Shown here piece after piece: positions 52,644 to 61,558 of a DNA stretch of 64,000 nt. The notes under the pieces are model-generated. The model was given only the letters and a program-made list of their open reading frames with translations, ran no database searches and was not told where the DNA came from. The stretch's first letter is position 1. Every line of letters begins with the position of its first letter. The translations under genes were made by a program, and so were the position numbers. This DNA comes from Luteibacter sp. dw_328 (GTDB lineage: Bacteria; Pseudomonadota; Gammaproteobacteria; Xanthomonadales; Rhodanobacteraceae), in NCBI RefSeq assembly GCF_018449605.1, contig NZ_JAAVUW010000004.1, forward strand, positions 1-64,000, given 5' to 3'.

Positions 52644-53804
52644 ATGAATTTCCACGAGTACCAGGCTAAAGAACTGTTCGCCAAGTACGGCATTGCCGTA
52701 CCGCCGGGCAAGGTTGCCAACTCTCCCGATGCCGCTGTCGACGCCGCCAAGCACCTTGGTGGTTCGCAGTGGATGGTCAAGGCCCAGATCCATGCCGGCG
52801 GTCGCGGCAAGGCCGGTGGCGTCAAGTTCTGCCGCAGCCTCGATGCCGTTCGCGATGCCGCCAAGGGCATGCTCGGCACGAACATGGAAACCTACCAGTC
52901 CGCCGGCCGTGCGCTGCCGGTGAACCTGGTGCTGGTCACCGACGCGACCGACATCGCGAAGGAACTGTACCTCTCGATCCTCACCGATCGTGACACCAAG
53001 TCGATCTCGTTCATCGCCTCCAAGCACGGCGGCGTCGACATCGAACAGGTTGCCGCTGAAACGCCGGAAGACATCCACACCTTCCAGGTGGATTTCGTCG
53101 AAGGCCTGCAGCCGTACCAGTGCCGTGAGCTCGGGTTCAAGATGGACCTGAATCCGAAGCAGGTCGGCCAGCTCGTCAAGATCATGCTTGGCCTGTACAA
53201 GCTGTTCAACGAGAAAGACCTCGCCCTGGTCGAGCTGAACCCGCTCGCCGTTCTCGAAGACGGCAACCTCGCCGCCCTCGACGGCAAGGTCAACTCCGAC
53301 GACAACGCCGAGTTCCGTCACGCCGACCTTGCGGCGATGCGCGATCTCACGCAGGAAGACGCGGCCGAAGCGGCTGCCGTCCAGCACAACCTCAACTACG
53401 TCACGATGGACGGCACGATTGGCTGCATGGTCAACGGCGCCGGTCTGGCGATGGCCACGATGGACGTGATCAAGCTGGCAGGCGGTGAGCCGGCCAACTT
53501 CCTCGACGTCGGCGGCGGTGCCACCAAGGAGCGCGTCTCCGAGGCGTTCAAGCTGATCCTCTCGTCGGACAAGGTGAAGGCCATTCTGGTCAACATCTTC
53601 GGCGGTATCGTGCGCTGCGACCTGATCGCCGAAGGCATCATCGCCGCGGTGAAGGAAGTGGGTCTGCAGATCCCGGTGATCGTGCGCCTGCAGGGCACGA
53701 ACGTCGACGAAGGTCGCAAGCTCCTGGCCAACTCGGGTCTGGCGATCACGCCGGCCGACGATCTTAACGATGCGGCCCAAAAGGCCGTGGCCGCAGCGGC
53801 CTGA
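52644..53804 (+). CDS. sucC: Succinyl-CoA ligase (ADP-forming) subunit beta
   Basis: This is the TCA-cycle enzyme that makes ATP or GTP from succinyl-CoA. The 386-residue beta subunit has an ATP-grasp domain (start [37 protein letters not shown] near 45, [11 protein letters not shown] near 194) and the C-terminal CoA-ligase domain ([13 protein letters not shown] near 285, [17 protein letters not shown] near 315, [11 protein letters not shown] near 345). The start at 52644 has GAGG about seven bases upstream. It is followed 13 bases later by sucD. The 278 bases between pilS and sucC contain no gene and presumably hold both promoters. Confidence 0.97.
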   Translation: MNFHEYQAKELFAKYGIAVPPGKVANSPDAAVDAAKHLGGSQWMVKAQIHAGGRGKAGGVKFCRSLDAVRDAAKGMLGTNMETYQSAGRALPVNLVLVTDATDIAKELYLSILTDRDTKSISFIASKHGGVDIEQVAAETPEDIHTFQVDFVEGLQPYQCRELGFKMDLNPKQVGQLVKIMLGLYKLFNEKDLALVELNPLAVLEDGNLAALDGKVNSDDNAEFRHADLAAMRDLTQEDAAEAAAVQHNLNYVTMDGTIGCMVNGAGLAMATMDVIKLAGGEPANFLDVGGGATKERVSEAFKLILSSDKVKAILVNIFGGIVRCDLIAEGIIAAVKEVGLQIPVIVRLQGTNVDEGRKLLANSGLAITPADDLNDAAQKAVAAAA

Positions 53805-53817
53805 GGAGCATATTTAA

Positions 53818-54690
53818 ATGAGCGTCCTGATCAACAAGAACACCAAGGTCCTCGTCCAGGGTTTCACCGGACAGCAGGGTACCTTCCACGCCGAACAGGC
53901 GATTGCCTACGGAACCAAGGTCGTCGGCGGTGTCACGCCGGGCAAGGGTGGTTCCGAGCACATCAACCTGCCGGTCTTCAACACGGTGCGTGACGCGGTC
54001 GACCAGACCGGCGCCGATGCGTCCGTGATCTTCGTGCCGCCCCCGTTCGCGGCCGACTCGATCCTCGAAGCCATCGCTGGTGGCATCAAGATCATCGTCA
54101 CGATCACCGAAGGCATTCCGGTGCTCGACATGATGCGCGTGAAGAACGTGCTCAAGTCGCACCCGGACGTCGTGCTCGTCGGTCCGAACTGCCCGGGCGT
54201 CATCACCCCGGGTGAGTGCAAGATCGGCATCATGCCGGGCCACATCCACAAGCCGGGCAAGGTCGGTATCGTTTCGCGTTCGGGCACCCTGACGTACGAA
54301 GCGGTTTTCCAGACCACGAACGAAGGCCTCGGCCAGTCCACCTGCATCGGCATCGGTGGCGACCCGATCAACGGTCTGAACTTCATCGACTGCCTGAAGC
54401 TGTTCCAGGACGATCCGCAGACCGAAGGCATCATCATGGTCGGCGAAATCGGTGGCAGCGCTGAAGAAGACGCCGCTGAGTTCATCAGCCAGTACGTCAA
54501 GAAGCCGGTCGTCTCGTTCATCGCTGGCGCCTCGGCTCCTCCGGGCAAGCGCATGGGCCACGCCGGTGCGATCATCTCCGGCGGCAAGGGCACGGCGGAA
54601 GCCAAGTTCGCCGCGCTCGAGAAGGCAGGCGTGACCACGGTCAAGTCGCCCGCCGACCTCGGCAAGACCCTCGCCGGTCTGATGAAGTAA
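53818..54690 (+). CDS. sucD: Succinyl-CoA ligase (ADP-forming) subunit alpha
   Basis: The 290-residue alpha subunit contains the CoA-binding N-terminus ([19 protein letters not shown]) and [15 protein letters not shown] near 158. The catalytic phospho-histidine is in [17 protein letters not shown] near 243, and the [11 protein letters not shown] acidic segment is near 217. Length and motifs match the SucD family exactly. Cotranscribed with sucC; a strong terminator follows 24 bases after the stop. Confidence 0.98.
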   Translation: MSVLINKNTKVLVQGFTGQQGTFHAEQAIAYGTKVVGGVTPGKGGSEHINLPVFNTVRDAVDQTGADASVIFVPPPFAADSILEAIAGGIKIIVTITEGIPVLDMMRVKNVLKSHPDVVLVGPNCPGVITPGECKIGIMPGHIHKPGKVGIVSRSGTLTYEAVFQTTNEGLGQSTCIGIGGDPINGLNFIDCLKLFQDDPQTEGIIMVGEIGGSAEEDAAEFISQYVKKPVVSFIAGASAPPGKRMGHAGAIISGGKGTAEAKFAALEKAGVTTVKSPADLGKTLAGLMK

Positions 54691-54714
54691 TACCCACCCG
54701 CCTCGGCGAGTGAT

Positions 54715-54747
54715 AAAAACCGCGGCCCCCGGGCCGCGGTTTTTTTA
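54715..54747 (+). terminator. Intrinsic terminator after sucCD
   Basis: AAAAACCGCGGCCC pairs with GGGCCGCGGTTTTT and is followed by a run of seven Ts. The A-run before the stem makes it potentially bidirectional. Confidence 0.95.
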
Positions 54748-54773
54748 TGCCCCGCGAACGGGTTCGGTACCCT

Positions 54774-54812
54774 TGTAGGAGCCGATTCATCGGCGATCCC
54801 GCGGCAGCGGGC
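54774..54812 (+). repeat. REP-like palindrome, copy 2
   Basis: It starts TGTAGGAGCCGATTCATCGG and continues into a C/G block. It matches copy 1 (164-202, opposite strand) over about 39 bases. It lies between the sucCD terminator and the M35 gene. Confidence 0.8.
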
Positions 54813-54844
54813 CCGCCTTTCAGGGCACCTAACATCCGCGGCAC

Positions 54845-54892
54845 TTTTCAGAATAATCGCGTATTCAACCGCGCCGCTCATCCCTAACTTGT
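54845..54892 (+). promoter_or_regulatory. Bipartite upstream motif of the M35 peptidase gene
   Basis: TTTTCAGAATAATCGCGT (54845-54862) is followed after 18 bases by TCCCTAACTTGT (54881-54892). The autotransporter gene carries the same pair with the same gap (29516-29468, minus strand). TAACTT could act as a -10 element. Confidence 0.55.
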
Positions 54893-54921
54893 TGAACACC
54901 TCAAACAAGAAGGAGACAGCC

Positions 54922-56091
54922 GTGTTGAATCGAAATCGCACACTTGTCGCAGGACTGTGCCTGGCGGCATTAACGCTTGCGGCCCAAGACACTGCCTTCG
55001 CCGAAGGGCATATCGAGGTGCGCCTGAGCACGCCTGCTGTTCGTGATGCCTTACATCCGGCCATAGTGGTTGTTCGGATCGAGAATATAGGCGATGAGCC
55101 AGTTTCGATCATGAAATGGGATACCCCTTTCGTTGAATCTGGCGGTCGACTCCCGAGATCGATGTTTGAGGTAACGGACGAAGCGGGAAGCGAGGTGCCA
55201 TATCGCGGTACGTGGGTGAACCTGGGTCGCCTCACGATGGGCTCTTTCAAGACCATCTATCCGGGGGAAGTGCTGGACAAGAACGTCGACCTGGCACTCG
55301 AATACCGCTTTCAAGCAAACGCAACTTACAAGATAAAATATGTGCTCCCCCTCGACAGGGAGCCAGACCCAGATGTCGTGTCGGCCGCTGAGCGTGCACC
55401 GTTCATCCAGCCCGTTCAGGCGAGCGCCTCTTCAGGCATCGTATCTATCGCCTTCGCAGACTTCGTGGGATCTGCACAGAAGTCGATGGCTGACGATGAA
55501 CTGATGTGCGACGCGCAGCAAAAGGACACGATCGCGCGTGCAAGACTGGCGATGTCATACCGGTTGACGGCGGCGGAATCTTTCATGCGAGCACGTTACG
55601 TGGGCACGTTGGAAGATGGCGAGGTTCATTACATCTTCAAGCCGCACCAGCGGTACGCGAGATGGTTCGGCACGCATGACGACTCGGAACCGGAGATCTA
55701 CAGCGACGGCTGGGGCCTAAATAACAACGCGCGCGTATTCGAGACAATTGCGGCTACGGTCAAGCGCGCTCTCAGCGCCGAACAGAACTTCAAGTGCGGA
55801 TGTCCGGGTTTCGGTCCTGACACGCCGGCCCACGTCGAAACTGAGTCCAAGTACACGACATACTTCTGCGAGAAGTTCTTCAAGTTGCCGCAATTCGATG
55901 CCTTCGGTTCCCAGATCGGTACCTTGGCGCACGAATATACGCACTTCGATGCCCTTTATCCGGGTACGGCAGACTACGGGTACGGAAGGCAATTGGCCGA
56001 GAAGTTCGCCAGGGAAGATCGAGCAAAGGCCGTTCGAAATGCAGACAACTTTGAATTCTTCATCACTGACACGACACCCTACGAAGACTGA
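54922..56091 (+). CDS. Exported M35-family metalloendopeptidase
   Basis: From GTG 54922 (AAGGAG six bases upstream) the product is 389 residues. It has a signal peptide (NRTLVAGLCLAALTLAAQ to AFA), an N-terminal beta-sandwich pro-domain (about 30-160: HIEVRLSTPAVRDALHPAIVVVRIEN) and a zinc peptidase domain (about 190-389). The zinc site is GTLAHEYTHFDAL near 330, with the third ligand Asp in GTADYGYG 15-20 residues on and NADNFEFFITD near the end. HExxH with GTxDxxYG and NADxxxxF is the deuterolysin/peptidyl-Lys metalloendopeptidase pattern. Cys pairs (CGCPGF, YFCEKF) suggest disulphides. This suggests a secreted protease. It carries the same upstream motif as the autotransporter. Confidence 0.88.
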   Translation: MLNRNRTLVAGLCLAALTLAAQDTAFAEGHIEVRLSTPAVRDALHPAIVVVRIENIGDEPVSIMKWDTPFVESGGRLPRSMFEVTDEAGSEVPYRGTWVNLGRLTMGSFKTIYPGEVLDKNVDLALEYRFQANATYKIKYVLPLDREPDPDVVSAAERAPFIQPVQASASSGIVSIAFADFVGSAQKSMADDELMCDAQQKDTIARARLAMSYRLTAAESFMRARYVGTLEDGEVHYIFKPHQRYARWFGTHDDSEPEIYSDGWGLNNNARVFETIAATVKRALSAEQNFKCGCPGFGPDTPAHVETESKYTTYFCEKFFKLPQFDAFGSQIGTLAHEYTHFDALYPGTADYGYGRQLAEKFAREDRAKAVRNADNFEFFITDTTPYED

Positions 56092-56185
56092 CCGGGTAAC
56101 CCCAGGCCCTCTAGCCCTACCTTCTTGGGAATGCTTGACGTTGTTGGAATGGCTGATCGGGACCGAGGCGCTCCGGCGATATCGG

Positions 56186-56947
56186 TCATAGTCCAGGCAG
56201 GTTCCAAGCATCGCGCAACCTTGCGTACTCTGCCTTCGGCAACAACACGAAGACCGGCTTCTTCTTCGGGTCAAGCCATGCGAGCAACTTCTCCATGGTC
56301 TCGTCGGTCATCGCCGTACAGCCAGCTGTCGGCGATGTGGGTGAGCGCCAGAGATGCGCAAAGATGCAGCTCCCCGCGCCGCGACGACCTTCGGGGTTGT
56401 GCTCGATGACGAAGCCGATACGGTAAGCATGGTCGCCGTTGAAATGGAGGTCGCGGCGCATCGGTTCGGTGGCACCGTCGACGGCTTTGTCACCCACCTG
56501 TTTCGCATCGACCAACTGGTTGTAGTAAGGCGAACTGGTCACGTCGACGCAGTAGTCCGATGCAGTCAGCCCGCGGTAGGGCAGGGAGGTGCCGTTCGTG
56601 TCCGCATAGCCGAAGGCCTCGCCAACACGGAAGATGCCGGCCGGGCTGCGGCCATCACCTTCCACCTTGGTCGGCCCATCGCGTTGTACAGGATGGAGGC
56701 CGATGCCCCATGCGCTGCCGTGCTTGCCGAGGGTGACTTCCGCGGGTGCACCCACCAGTACCCACGTCGTGCCTTCGCGCTCGTAGGTGCGAAGGCTGCC
56801 GTGGTCGATATCCCAGCCATCCGTCGTGACGACGATCATCTGACGCGACACCGACCACGCGGCGGGGGCTTCGAAGGCGGCAGCTATCGCGGTAAGGCTC
56901 AGTGCGACAAGGCCAAGCAGGTAGGGAGCGCATCGACGTAACGACAT
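56186..56947 (-). CDS. Exported L,D-transpeptidase family protein (YkuD-like)
   Basis: This 253-residue protein has a signal peptide (CAPYLLGLVALSLTAIAAAFEAP) and an L,D-transpeptidase catalytic domain (about 30-240). The nucleophile Cys is in the SPTAGCTAM motif near 219, preceded by the conserved His (CIFAHLWRSP) and by GKHGSAWGIGL near 75. Such enzymes form or trim 3-3 crosslinks, or attach proteins to peptidoglycan. It is last in a minus-strand cluster of wall-peptide genes, 44 bases after the epimerase. Confidence 0.85.
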   Translation of the reverse strand: MSLRRCAPYLLGLVALSLTAIAAAFEAPAAWSVSRQMIVVTTDGWDIDHGSLRTYEREGTTWVLVGAPAEVTLGKHGSAWGIGLHPVQRDGPTKVEGDGRSPAGIFRVGEAFGYADTNGTSLPYRGLTASDYCVDVTSSPYYNQLVDAKQVGDKAVDGATEPMRRDLHFNGDHAYRIGFVIEHNPEGRRGAGSCIFAHLWRSPTSPTAGCTAMTDETMEKLLAWLDPKKKPVFVLLPKAEYARLRDAWNLPGL

Positions 56948-56991
56948 GGCAGGGATCCGGGGGCGTCGGGAAAGGTGGCGAGGGACCGTTG

Positions 56992-58083
56992 TCAGAGTGC
57001 CTCGAGGCCGCGAAGGTTCCGGATGCCGAATCCCGGAGCATCGCCGACGGCGATATGCGGTCCGTCGAAGTGCACGCCTCCATCGACAGGATCGAATGCA
57101 CACAACGAAGGTCCATCGAGGTCGATCCGCGTAATGACCTCGGAACGCGCGATGGCGACATGCACGGCAGCGGCCACGCTGATGCTGGATTCCAACATGC
57201 AGCCCATCATGCATGGCATGCCATGGGCCGCGGCGATGTCGGCGATACGCAGTGCATTCGTGATGCCGCCGGCTTTCATCAGCTTGATATTGATGATGTC
57301 GGCCGCGCGCAGGCGGATGATCTCGGTCACGTCGCTTGGGGCGAACACGCTCTCGTCGGCCATGACGGGTGTATTCACGCGTTCGGTGATGTAACGCATG
57401 CCTTCAAGATCGTGCGCAGGTACAGGCTGCTCGATGAGATCAAGAGCAACCCCCGCCTGTTCGAGTTCCTTCAGGACACGAACGGCTTCCTTCGCCGTCC
57501 ACCCCTGGTTCGCATCGAGCCGCAACGTCGCACGTCCCGCCACGGCGTCATGGATCGTGCGCACACGGGTGACGTCGGTGGCGGTGTCCTTGCCGACCTT
57601 GATCTTGAGTGCCGTATATCCCTCGTCGAGCGCGGCGAGCGCGTCGGTGACCATCGTGGCTACATCGTTGACGCTGATCGTTATGTCGGTGGTGAGCGTC
57701 GGTACGCCGCCACCCAGCAACGCGTAAACCGGCGAGCGGTGTAGCTGCCCCCACAAGTCGTACACCGCAATTTCAACGGCTGCTTTCGCGCTGCTGTTGT
57801 TCGCCATCGCTCCCTGAATCAGACCGACCATCCGGTTGAGATCCGCAACGTCTTCGCCCACGAGGCGTGGTGCGATGTGGTGGCGGATCGCGTGGACGAT
57901 CGATCCATGCGTCTCACCCGTGATGGCGGCCGTGGGTGGCGCCTCGCCGTAGCCGATGTGGCCGTCGTCGGTATGCAGCATCACGACGATGTCTTCCACG
58001 CTCTCCACCGTGCGCAGTGCCGTCTTGAAGGGCGTCTTCAAGGGTACGCGCAACATTCCGAGCGTTATGTCAGTGATCTTCAT
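56992..58083 (-). CDS. L-Ala-D/L-Glu epimerase (enolase superfamily, YkfB/YcjG-like)
   Basis: This enzyme epimerises L-Ala-D-Glu, released from peptidoglycan, to L-Ala-L-Glu so that ordinary peptidases can use it. The 363-residue protein has the capping domain (about 1-125) and a barrel with the catalytic Lys pair region ALKIKVGKD near 160, metal ligands DANQGW near 190, EQP near 218 and ADESVF near 242, and the opposing Lys in IINIKLMKAGG near 268. It has no signal peptide, so it acts in the cytoplasm on imported dipeptide. Its start lies 25 bases from the upstream YkfC-like gene stop. Confidence 0.9.
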   Translation of the reverse strand: MKITDITLGMLRVPLKTPFKTALRTVESVEDIVVMLHTDDGHIGYGEAPPTAAITGETHGSIVHAIRHHIAPRLVGEDVADLNRMVGLIQGAMANNSSAKAAVEIAVYDLWGQLHRSPVYALLGGGVPTLTTDITISVNDVATMVTDALAALDEGYTALKIKVGKDTATDVTRVRTIHDAVAGRATLRLDANQGWTAKEAVRVLKELEQAGVALDLIEQPVPAHDLEGMRYITERVNTPVMADESVFAPSDVTEIIRLRAADIINIKLMKAGGITNALRIADIAAAHGMPCMMGCMLESSISVAAAVHVAIARSEVITRIDLDGPSLCAFDPVDGGVHFDGPHIAVGDAPGFGIRNLRGLEAL

Positions 58084-58107
58084 GGACGGATCTTCATGGA
58101 TGATCGC

Positions 58108-59514
58108 TCAACGAATACGGACGATGCTGGTCATGCGGTCGACGAAGCTGGCGTCATCGCTGAACATCAGGGGCAGGAGCGGCGTCACCGATACTTCGTT
58201 GAGTTTGACCCGTCGCATGCTGCCGTCAGGCTGCCGATAGCTGATGCCGCTCACGTCGTGGATCACGTAAGGCTTGCCATTCACCTTACCGATCACCATC
58301 AACACATGACCCGGGATGTAGACGAGGTCGCCGACGTCGAGCGCCATCGCCGCCTTGACCCGCGCATCGTGGCTATCCTTTTCCGTATAGAGCGTGTGCG
58401 CCAGGCCCGGGCTCATCGCCTGGTCGCCCGTGTTGCGTGGCATCTGCACGCCCATGCTGCGGTACACGTCCGAAACGAAGCCGCTGCAATCGCGCCCGTT
58501 ATAAGCGTGCCCCCATCCGTAGCGCTCACCGAGGAACTTGAAGGCCTGGCGGATGATGTTGGCGCGGGTCAACGGGAGATAGCCGGGCGAGGAGTCCTGG
58601 TTGCGCTGGAACAGGGCAGGCCGGAACGCGAGCATGCCCTTGGCGTCTCGCACGGGCAAACTCAGTATCCACGAGGTGTAAGCACTCTGACCATTGATCG
58701 GTTGGTCGGGCGGAAGCGGTGCGTCGAGCGGCACGCGCGTGCCCATGTCCAGCTGGAGTTCTGAGAGCGCGGGCGCTTCGGGCGAATACACCGTGAGCGG
58801 CTTGGCCCCGGTGATTACCCGATAGGGCGTGGCGTCCACGTGCGCGAAGATCTGGTTCGCCTCGCCCAGCGCAACGTCCTCAGCATGCACCCAGGCGGCG
58901 TAGTTCGGACTGACGACGAACACCCACTGCGCATCCTTGCTGGTATGGACGACGACGAGCGGATCGCCCGGAAAAAGAGTGCTTTCCTGGAAGCGGTCGA
59001 TATCCGTATCGCCAGCATGGCTGAAGACGCGAAGGTCGGTCGGAAAGCTCCGCAGGGCGGTGCGACGGAGCACCATCCCGTACCGCGGAGTCACCTGCAG
59101 GGGAACCGTGTCGATGGCGACGTTGGACACGATCGCATCGAGCCTTCCCGTGTCGATGGCGTGGCCTTCGGCATCGACGAGAGGCCGCGACGGGCGGGCG
59201 GATCGCTGCGAAATCCACGCTTTCACCTGTTCATGAGCGAGAGTCGCAGGCAGATGCCGGATGTCATGCATGGACGGATCGCGTTGCGCGATGCGCGCGT
59301 TCAACGCTCCGATGGCCGTGGAATCCAGCAGGACGGTGTCCGGATCGGGCAGGCGAGCGACCCACGTCGTCGCCGAAAGATCGGCCTCGGCGATGCCGGG
59401 AATGCCTGTCGCGGCGATGTCCTGCGCAAAGCCCGCCGGTGCGATGGCGGCGGTGACCAGGGCCAACGCCAGGAACGAGTAACGAAACCTGTTCACGTTT
59501 TGAAACCTCATCAT
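58108..59514 (-). CDS. Exported NlpC/P60 endopeptidase with SH3 domains (YkfC-like)
   Basis: This is a predicted gamma-D-Glu-diamino acid endopeptidase acting on free wall peptides. The 468-residue protein has a signal peptide (FRYSFLALALVTAAIAPAGFAQD), bacterial SH3-like domains (about 165-310: VLRRTALRSFPTDLRVF, WVFVVSPNYAAWVHAEDVAL, TPYRVITGAKPLTVYS) and a C-terminal NlpC/P60 domain. The catalytic Cys is in YNGRDCSGFVSDVYRSMG near 355, and the His is in PGHVLMVIG near 415 followed by VIHDVSG. SH3-gated YkfC enzymes prefer L-Ala-terminal peptides. Its ATG overlaps the DUF819 gene stop by four bases. Confidence 0.88.
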   Translation of the reverse strand: MMRFQNVNRFRYSFLALALVTAAIAPAGFAQDIAATGIPGIAEADLSATTWVARLPDPDTVLLDSTAIGALNARIAQRDPSMHDIRHLPATLAHEQVKAWISQRSARPSRPLVDAEGHAIDTGRLDAIVSNVAIDTVPLQVTPRYGMVLRRTALRSFPTDLRVFSHAGDTDIDRFQESTLFPGDPLVVVHTSKDAQWVFVVSPNYAAWVHAEDVALGEANQIFAHVDATPYRVITGAKPLTVYSPEAPALSELQLDMGTRVPLDAPLPPDQPINGQSAYTSWILSLPVRDAKGMLAFRPALFQRNQDSSPGYLPLTRANIIRQAFKFLGERYGWGHAYNGRDCSGFVSDVYRSMGVQMPRNTGDQAMSPGLAHTLYTEKDSHDARVKAAMALDVGDLVYIPGHVLMVIGKVNGKPYVIHDVSGISYRQPDGSMRRVKLNEVSVTPLLPLMFSDDASFVDRMTSIVRIR

Positions 59515-60659
59515 GAAGCCAGCCTCGACAACACGGCCGCGACGACCAGCCCGTAGCCTGTGCCGAGGATATAGCCGAGCAGCGCAAGCAGGATGCCGAC
59601 CGGCACCAGCGAGCGGGAATAGGTCGCTGCGAGCACCGGCGTCGCTGCGACGCCACCGATATGCGCGAGCGACGAGATGCCGCATAGATACAGGTCGAAG
59701 TGAAACACGCGAGCGAAGAGGCAGAGCAGGATGGCGTGCAGGGCGATGACGGTCACCCCGCACAGAAGGTAAATGGGTGCTGCGGCGATGCCGGCGAAAC
59801 TGCTCTGTGAGGCGAGGACAGCGACGACGGAAATCAACATCGCACTCGATACCGATGGCGCACCCGGCAACCGGGCAAGCGGTGTATGGGCGACGACCAG
59901 TCCCGCGACCGTGGCGATCAGAATGGTCCAGGTGGTCGGCGACACCATGCTGCCCACCGGCATGTAACGTCCTCCCACCGCAGCGAGCGCCGCCGTGAGG
60001 AGGGCGAGGCCGAGCCACAGCAGCACGCTGTCGACGGTCGCCGGCGCGCGTGGCGCGGTATCGGCCACGATCATGTCCGCACTGGAGACCGCGCGGGTCC
60101 ACCGATTGAATGCCGGTGCCAGGCGAGCCACGGCGAACAGCACCACCACCCACATCGAGTAGCAGAGCGCATCGGTCAGCAGGGTGGTGGCGAGCGCGGT
60201 GTCCGACATGCCGATCGCCTGCTTCACGGCGATCATGTTGGCCGTGCCGCCCACCCAGCTGCCGGATAGCGATGCCAGCGGCATCCAGCCGTCACCCGGT
60301 ATCCAGTGTCGAAAGATCAGGTAGGCCAGCACGAAGGCGGCGAACAGGCTGATCGACGTGCAGACGAACACGCCGAGCACGCGCGGCCCAAGGGCGAGGA
60401 TCGCGCGCAGGTCGCAGTTGATCATCAGCAGGAAGAGCAGGGCGGGTACGAGCCGGGACACCAGCACGCCCTGGGCGGCATGGATCTCGGGGCTGGCGGT
60501 CCAGAATCCGGCCACCGACAGCGCGGTGACGCTGAGGTAGGTGAGCACGATGGGCGGCAGCACCTCGAACACTTTCCAACGGAAGCGTCGTTCGATCGCC
60601 GGCCAGAAGCCGGCAACGAGCAGCATGACAGCCAGGTACGGCCAGACCGATTCGATCAC
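59511..60659 (-). CDS. DUF819-family membrane protein, candidate wall-peptide permease
   Basis: This 382-residue protein has about ten hydrophobic helices with the DUF819 pattern: GVLVSRLVPALLFLLMINCDLRAI near 70, GSWVGGTANMIAVKQAIGMSD near 145 (symmetry-repeat motif), and CGISSLAHIGGVAATPVLAATYS near 330, the second Gly-rich re-entrant segment. GTG 60659 has GGGAGGG about six bases upstream. It is first in a transcription unit with YkfC-like peptidase, Ala-Glu epimerase and an L,D-transpeptidase. The cluster has no oligopeptide ABC transporter and no other permease, so I infer import of L-Ala-D-Glu or a related muropeptide. The family's general function is not established. Confidence 0.8.
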   Translation of the reverse strand: MIESVWPYLAVMLLVAGFWPAIERRFRWKVFEVLPPIVLTYLSVTALSVAGFWTASPEIHAAQGVLVSRLVPALLFLLMINCDLRAILALGPRVLGVFVCTSISLFAAFVLAYLIFRHWIPGDGWMPLASLSGSWVGGTANMIAVKQAIGMSDTALATTLLTDALCYSMWVVVLFAVARLAPAFNRWTRAVSSADMIVADTAPRAPATVDSVLLWLGLALLTAALAAVGGRYMPVGSMVSPTTWTILIATVAGLVVAHTPLARLPGAPSVSSAMLISVVAVLASQSSFAGIAAAPIYLLCGVTVIALHAILLCLFARVFHFDLYLCGISSLAHIGGVAATPVLAATYSRSLVPVGILLALLGYILGTGYGLVVAAVLSRLAS

Positions 60660-60776
60660 GCCAACCCTCCCCGGGTAAAAACGATCGTCGGGCCATGGTA
60701 CCTGCCCGGCGAAGGTCGGCGGGAATGGGCTAACCTGCCTGTCGGTCGCGAGGGGCGACGCGATGGAGGTAGTGCG

Positions 60777-61487
60777 ATGCGGATGGCTGCTGTTATTTCG
60801 CTCGTGGTTGCGATACTCGCTTGCTCGGTCGTTCATGCCGTCGAGCCTCCGCGACTGTCGCCGGCTACCACCGCCGCCGCAGCGGGCATGACGAACATCC
60901 GTGCACTTGTTCCCGATATCGACGAGGTCATCCACTACGCGAGCGCCGACAACTTCACCGGAGCTGTCGTCGACGGTTACGAAGCGCCCGCGTGCTACCT
61001 GCGTACGGCGGCGGCACAGGCCCTGGCGCGCGTCGAGGCAACCCTGCGTAAGCAGGGCTATCGCCTCCGGTTGTGGGACTGCTACCGACCGGCGCGTGCC
61101 GTCGCCGCCTTCGTTCGCTGGGCCGGCGATCTGTCCGACGTGCGTACCAAGGCGGCTCACTATCCGAATCTGGGCAAGGACCAGCTGCTCGGTGAGTACA
61201 TCGCGCCGGTCTCGGGCCACAGCCGCGGTGCCACGGTCGACCTGACCCTGATGCACTGCGAAGGCACCCGTTGCACCCCGCTCGACATGGGCACCGATTT
61301 CGACTTCTTCGATCCGCTCGCCCATACCGAGGATCCGCGCATCACGGCCGCACAGCAGGCGAATCGCCAGCGTCTGCTCAAGGCGATGGCGGCCGAAGGC
61401 TTCGTCAACTACGCGCAGGAGTGGTGGCACTACTCGCTGCCCTCGGCGGCACCGACCGACCTCATCTACGACGTGCCGGTACGCTAG
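60777..61487 (+). CDS. Exported D-Ala-D-Ala dipeptidase (VanX/DdpX-like, M15D)
   Basis: This 236-residue zinc dipeptidase has a signal peptide (ISLVVAILACSVVHA). It shows RLWDCYRPARAVAAFVRWAGD near 98-118 (with the conserved Arg), the zinc ligands His and Asp in SGHSRGATVDLTL near 144-156, and EWWHYSL near 211 with the catalytic Glu and third ligand His. It cleaves D-Ala-D-Ala released from wall turnover. GGAGGT lies six bases before the ATG. It is divergent from the DUF819-YkfC unit with a 117-base gap, which suggests shared regulation of wall-peptide recovery. Confidence 0.9.
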   Translation: MRMAAVISLVVAILACSVVHAVEPPRLSPATTAAAAGMTNIRALVPDIDEVIHYASADNFTGAVVDGYEAPACYLRTAAAQALARVEATLRKQGYRLRLWDCYRPARAVAAFVRWAGDLSDVRTKAAHYPNLGKDQLLGEYIAPVSGHSRGATVDLTLMHCEGTRCTPLDMGTDFDFFDPLAHTEDPRITAAQQANRQRLLKAMAAEGFVNYAQEWWHYSLPSAAPTDLIYDVPVR

Positions 61488-61558
61488 GCCCCGGGCAGCC
61501 GGAAGGCTGCCCGCTCATGCCTTATCATTTGAAGTCCCCGCGACCGCACGGATCCCCC

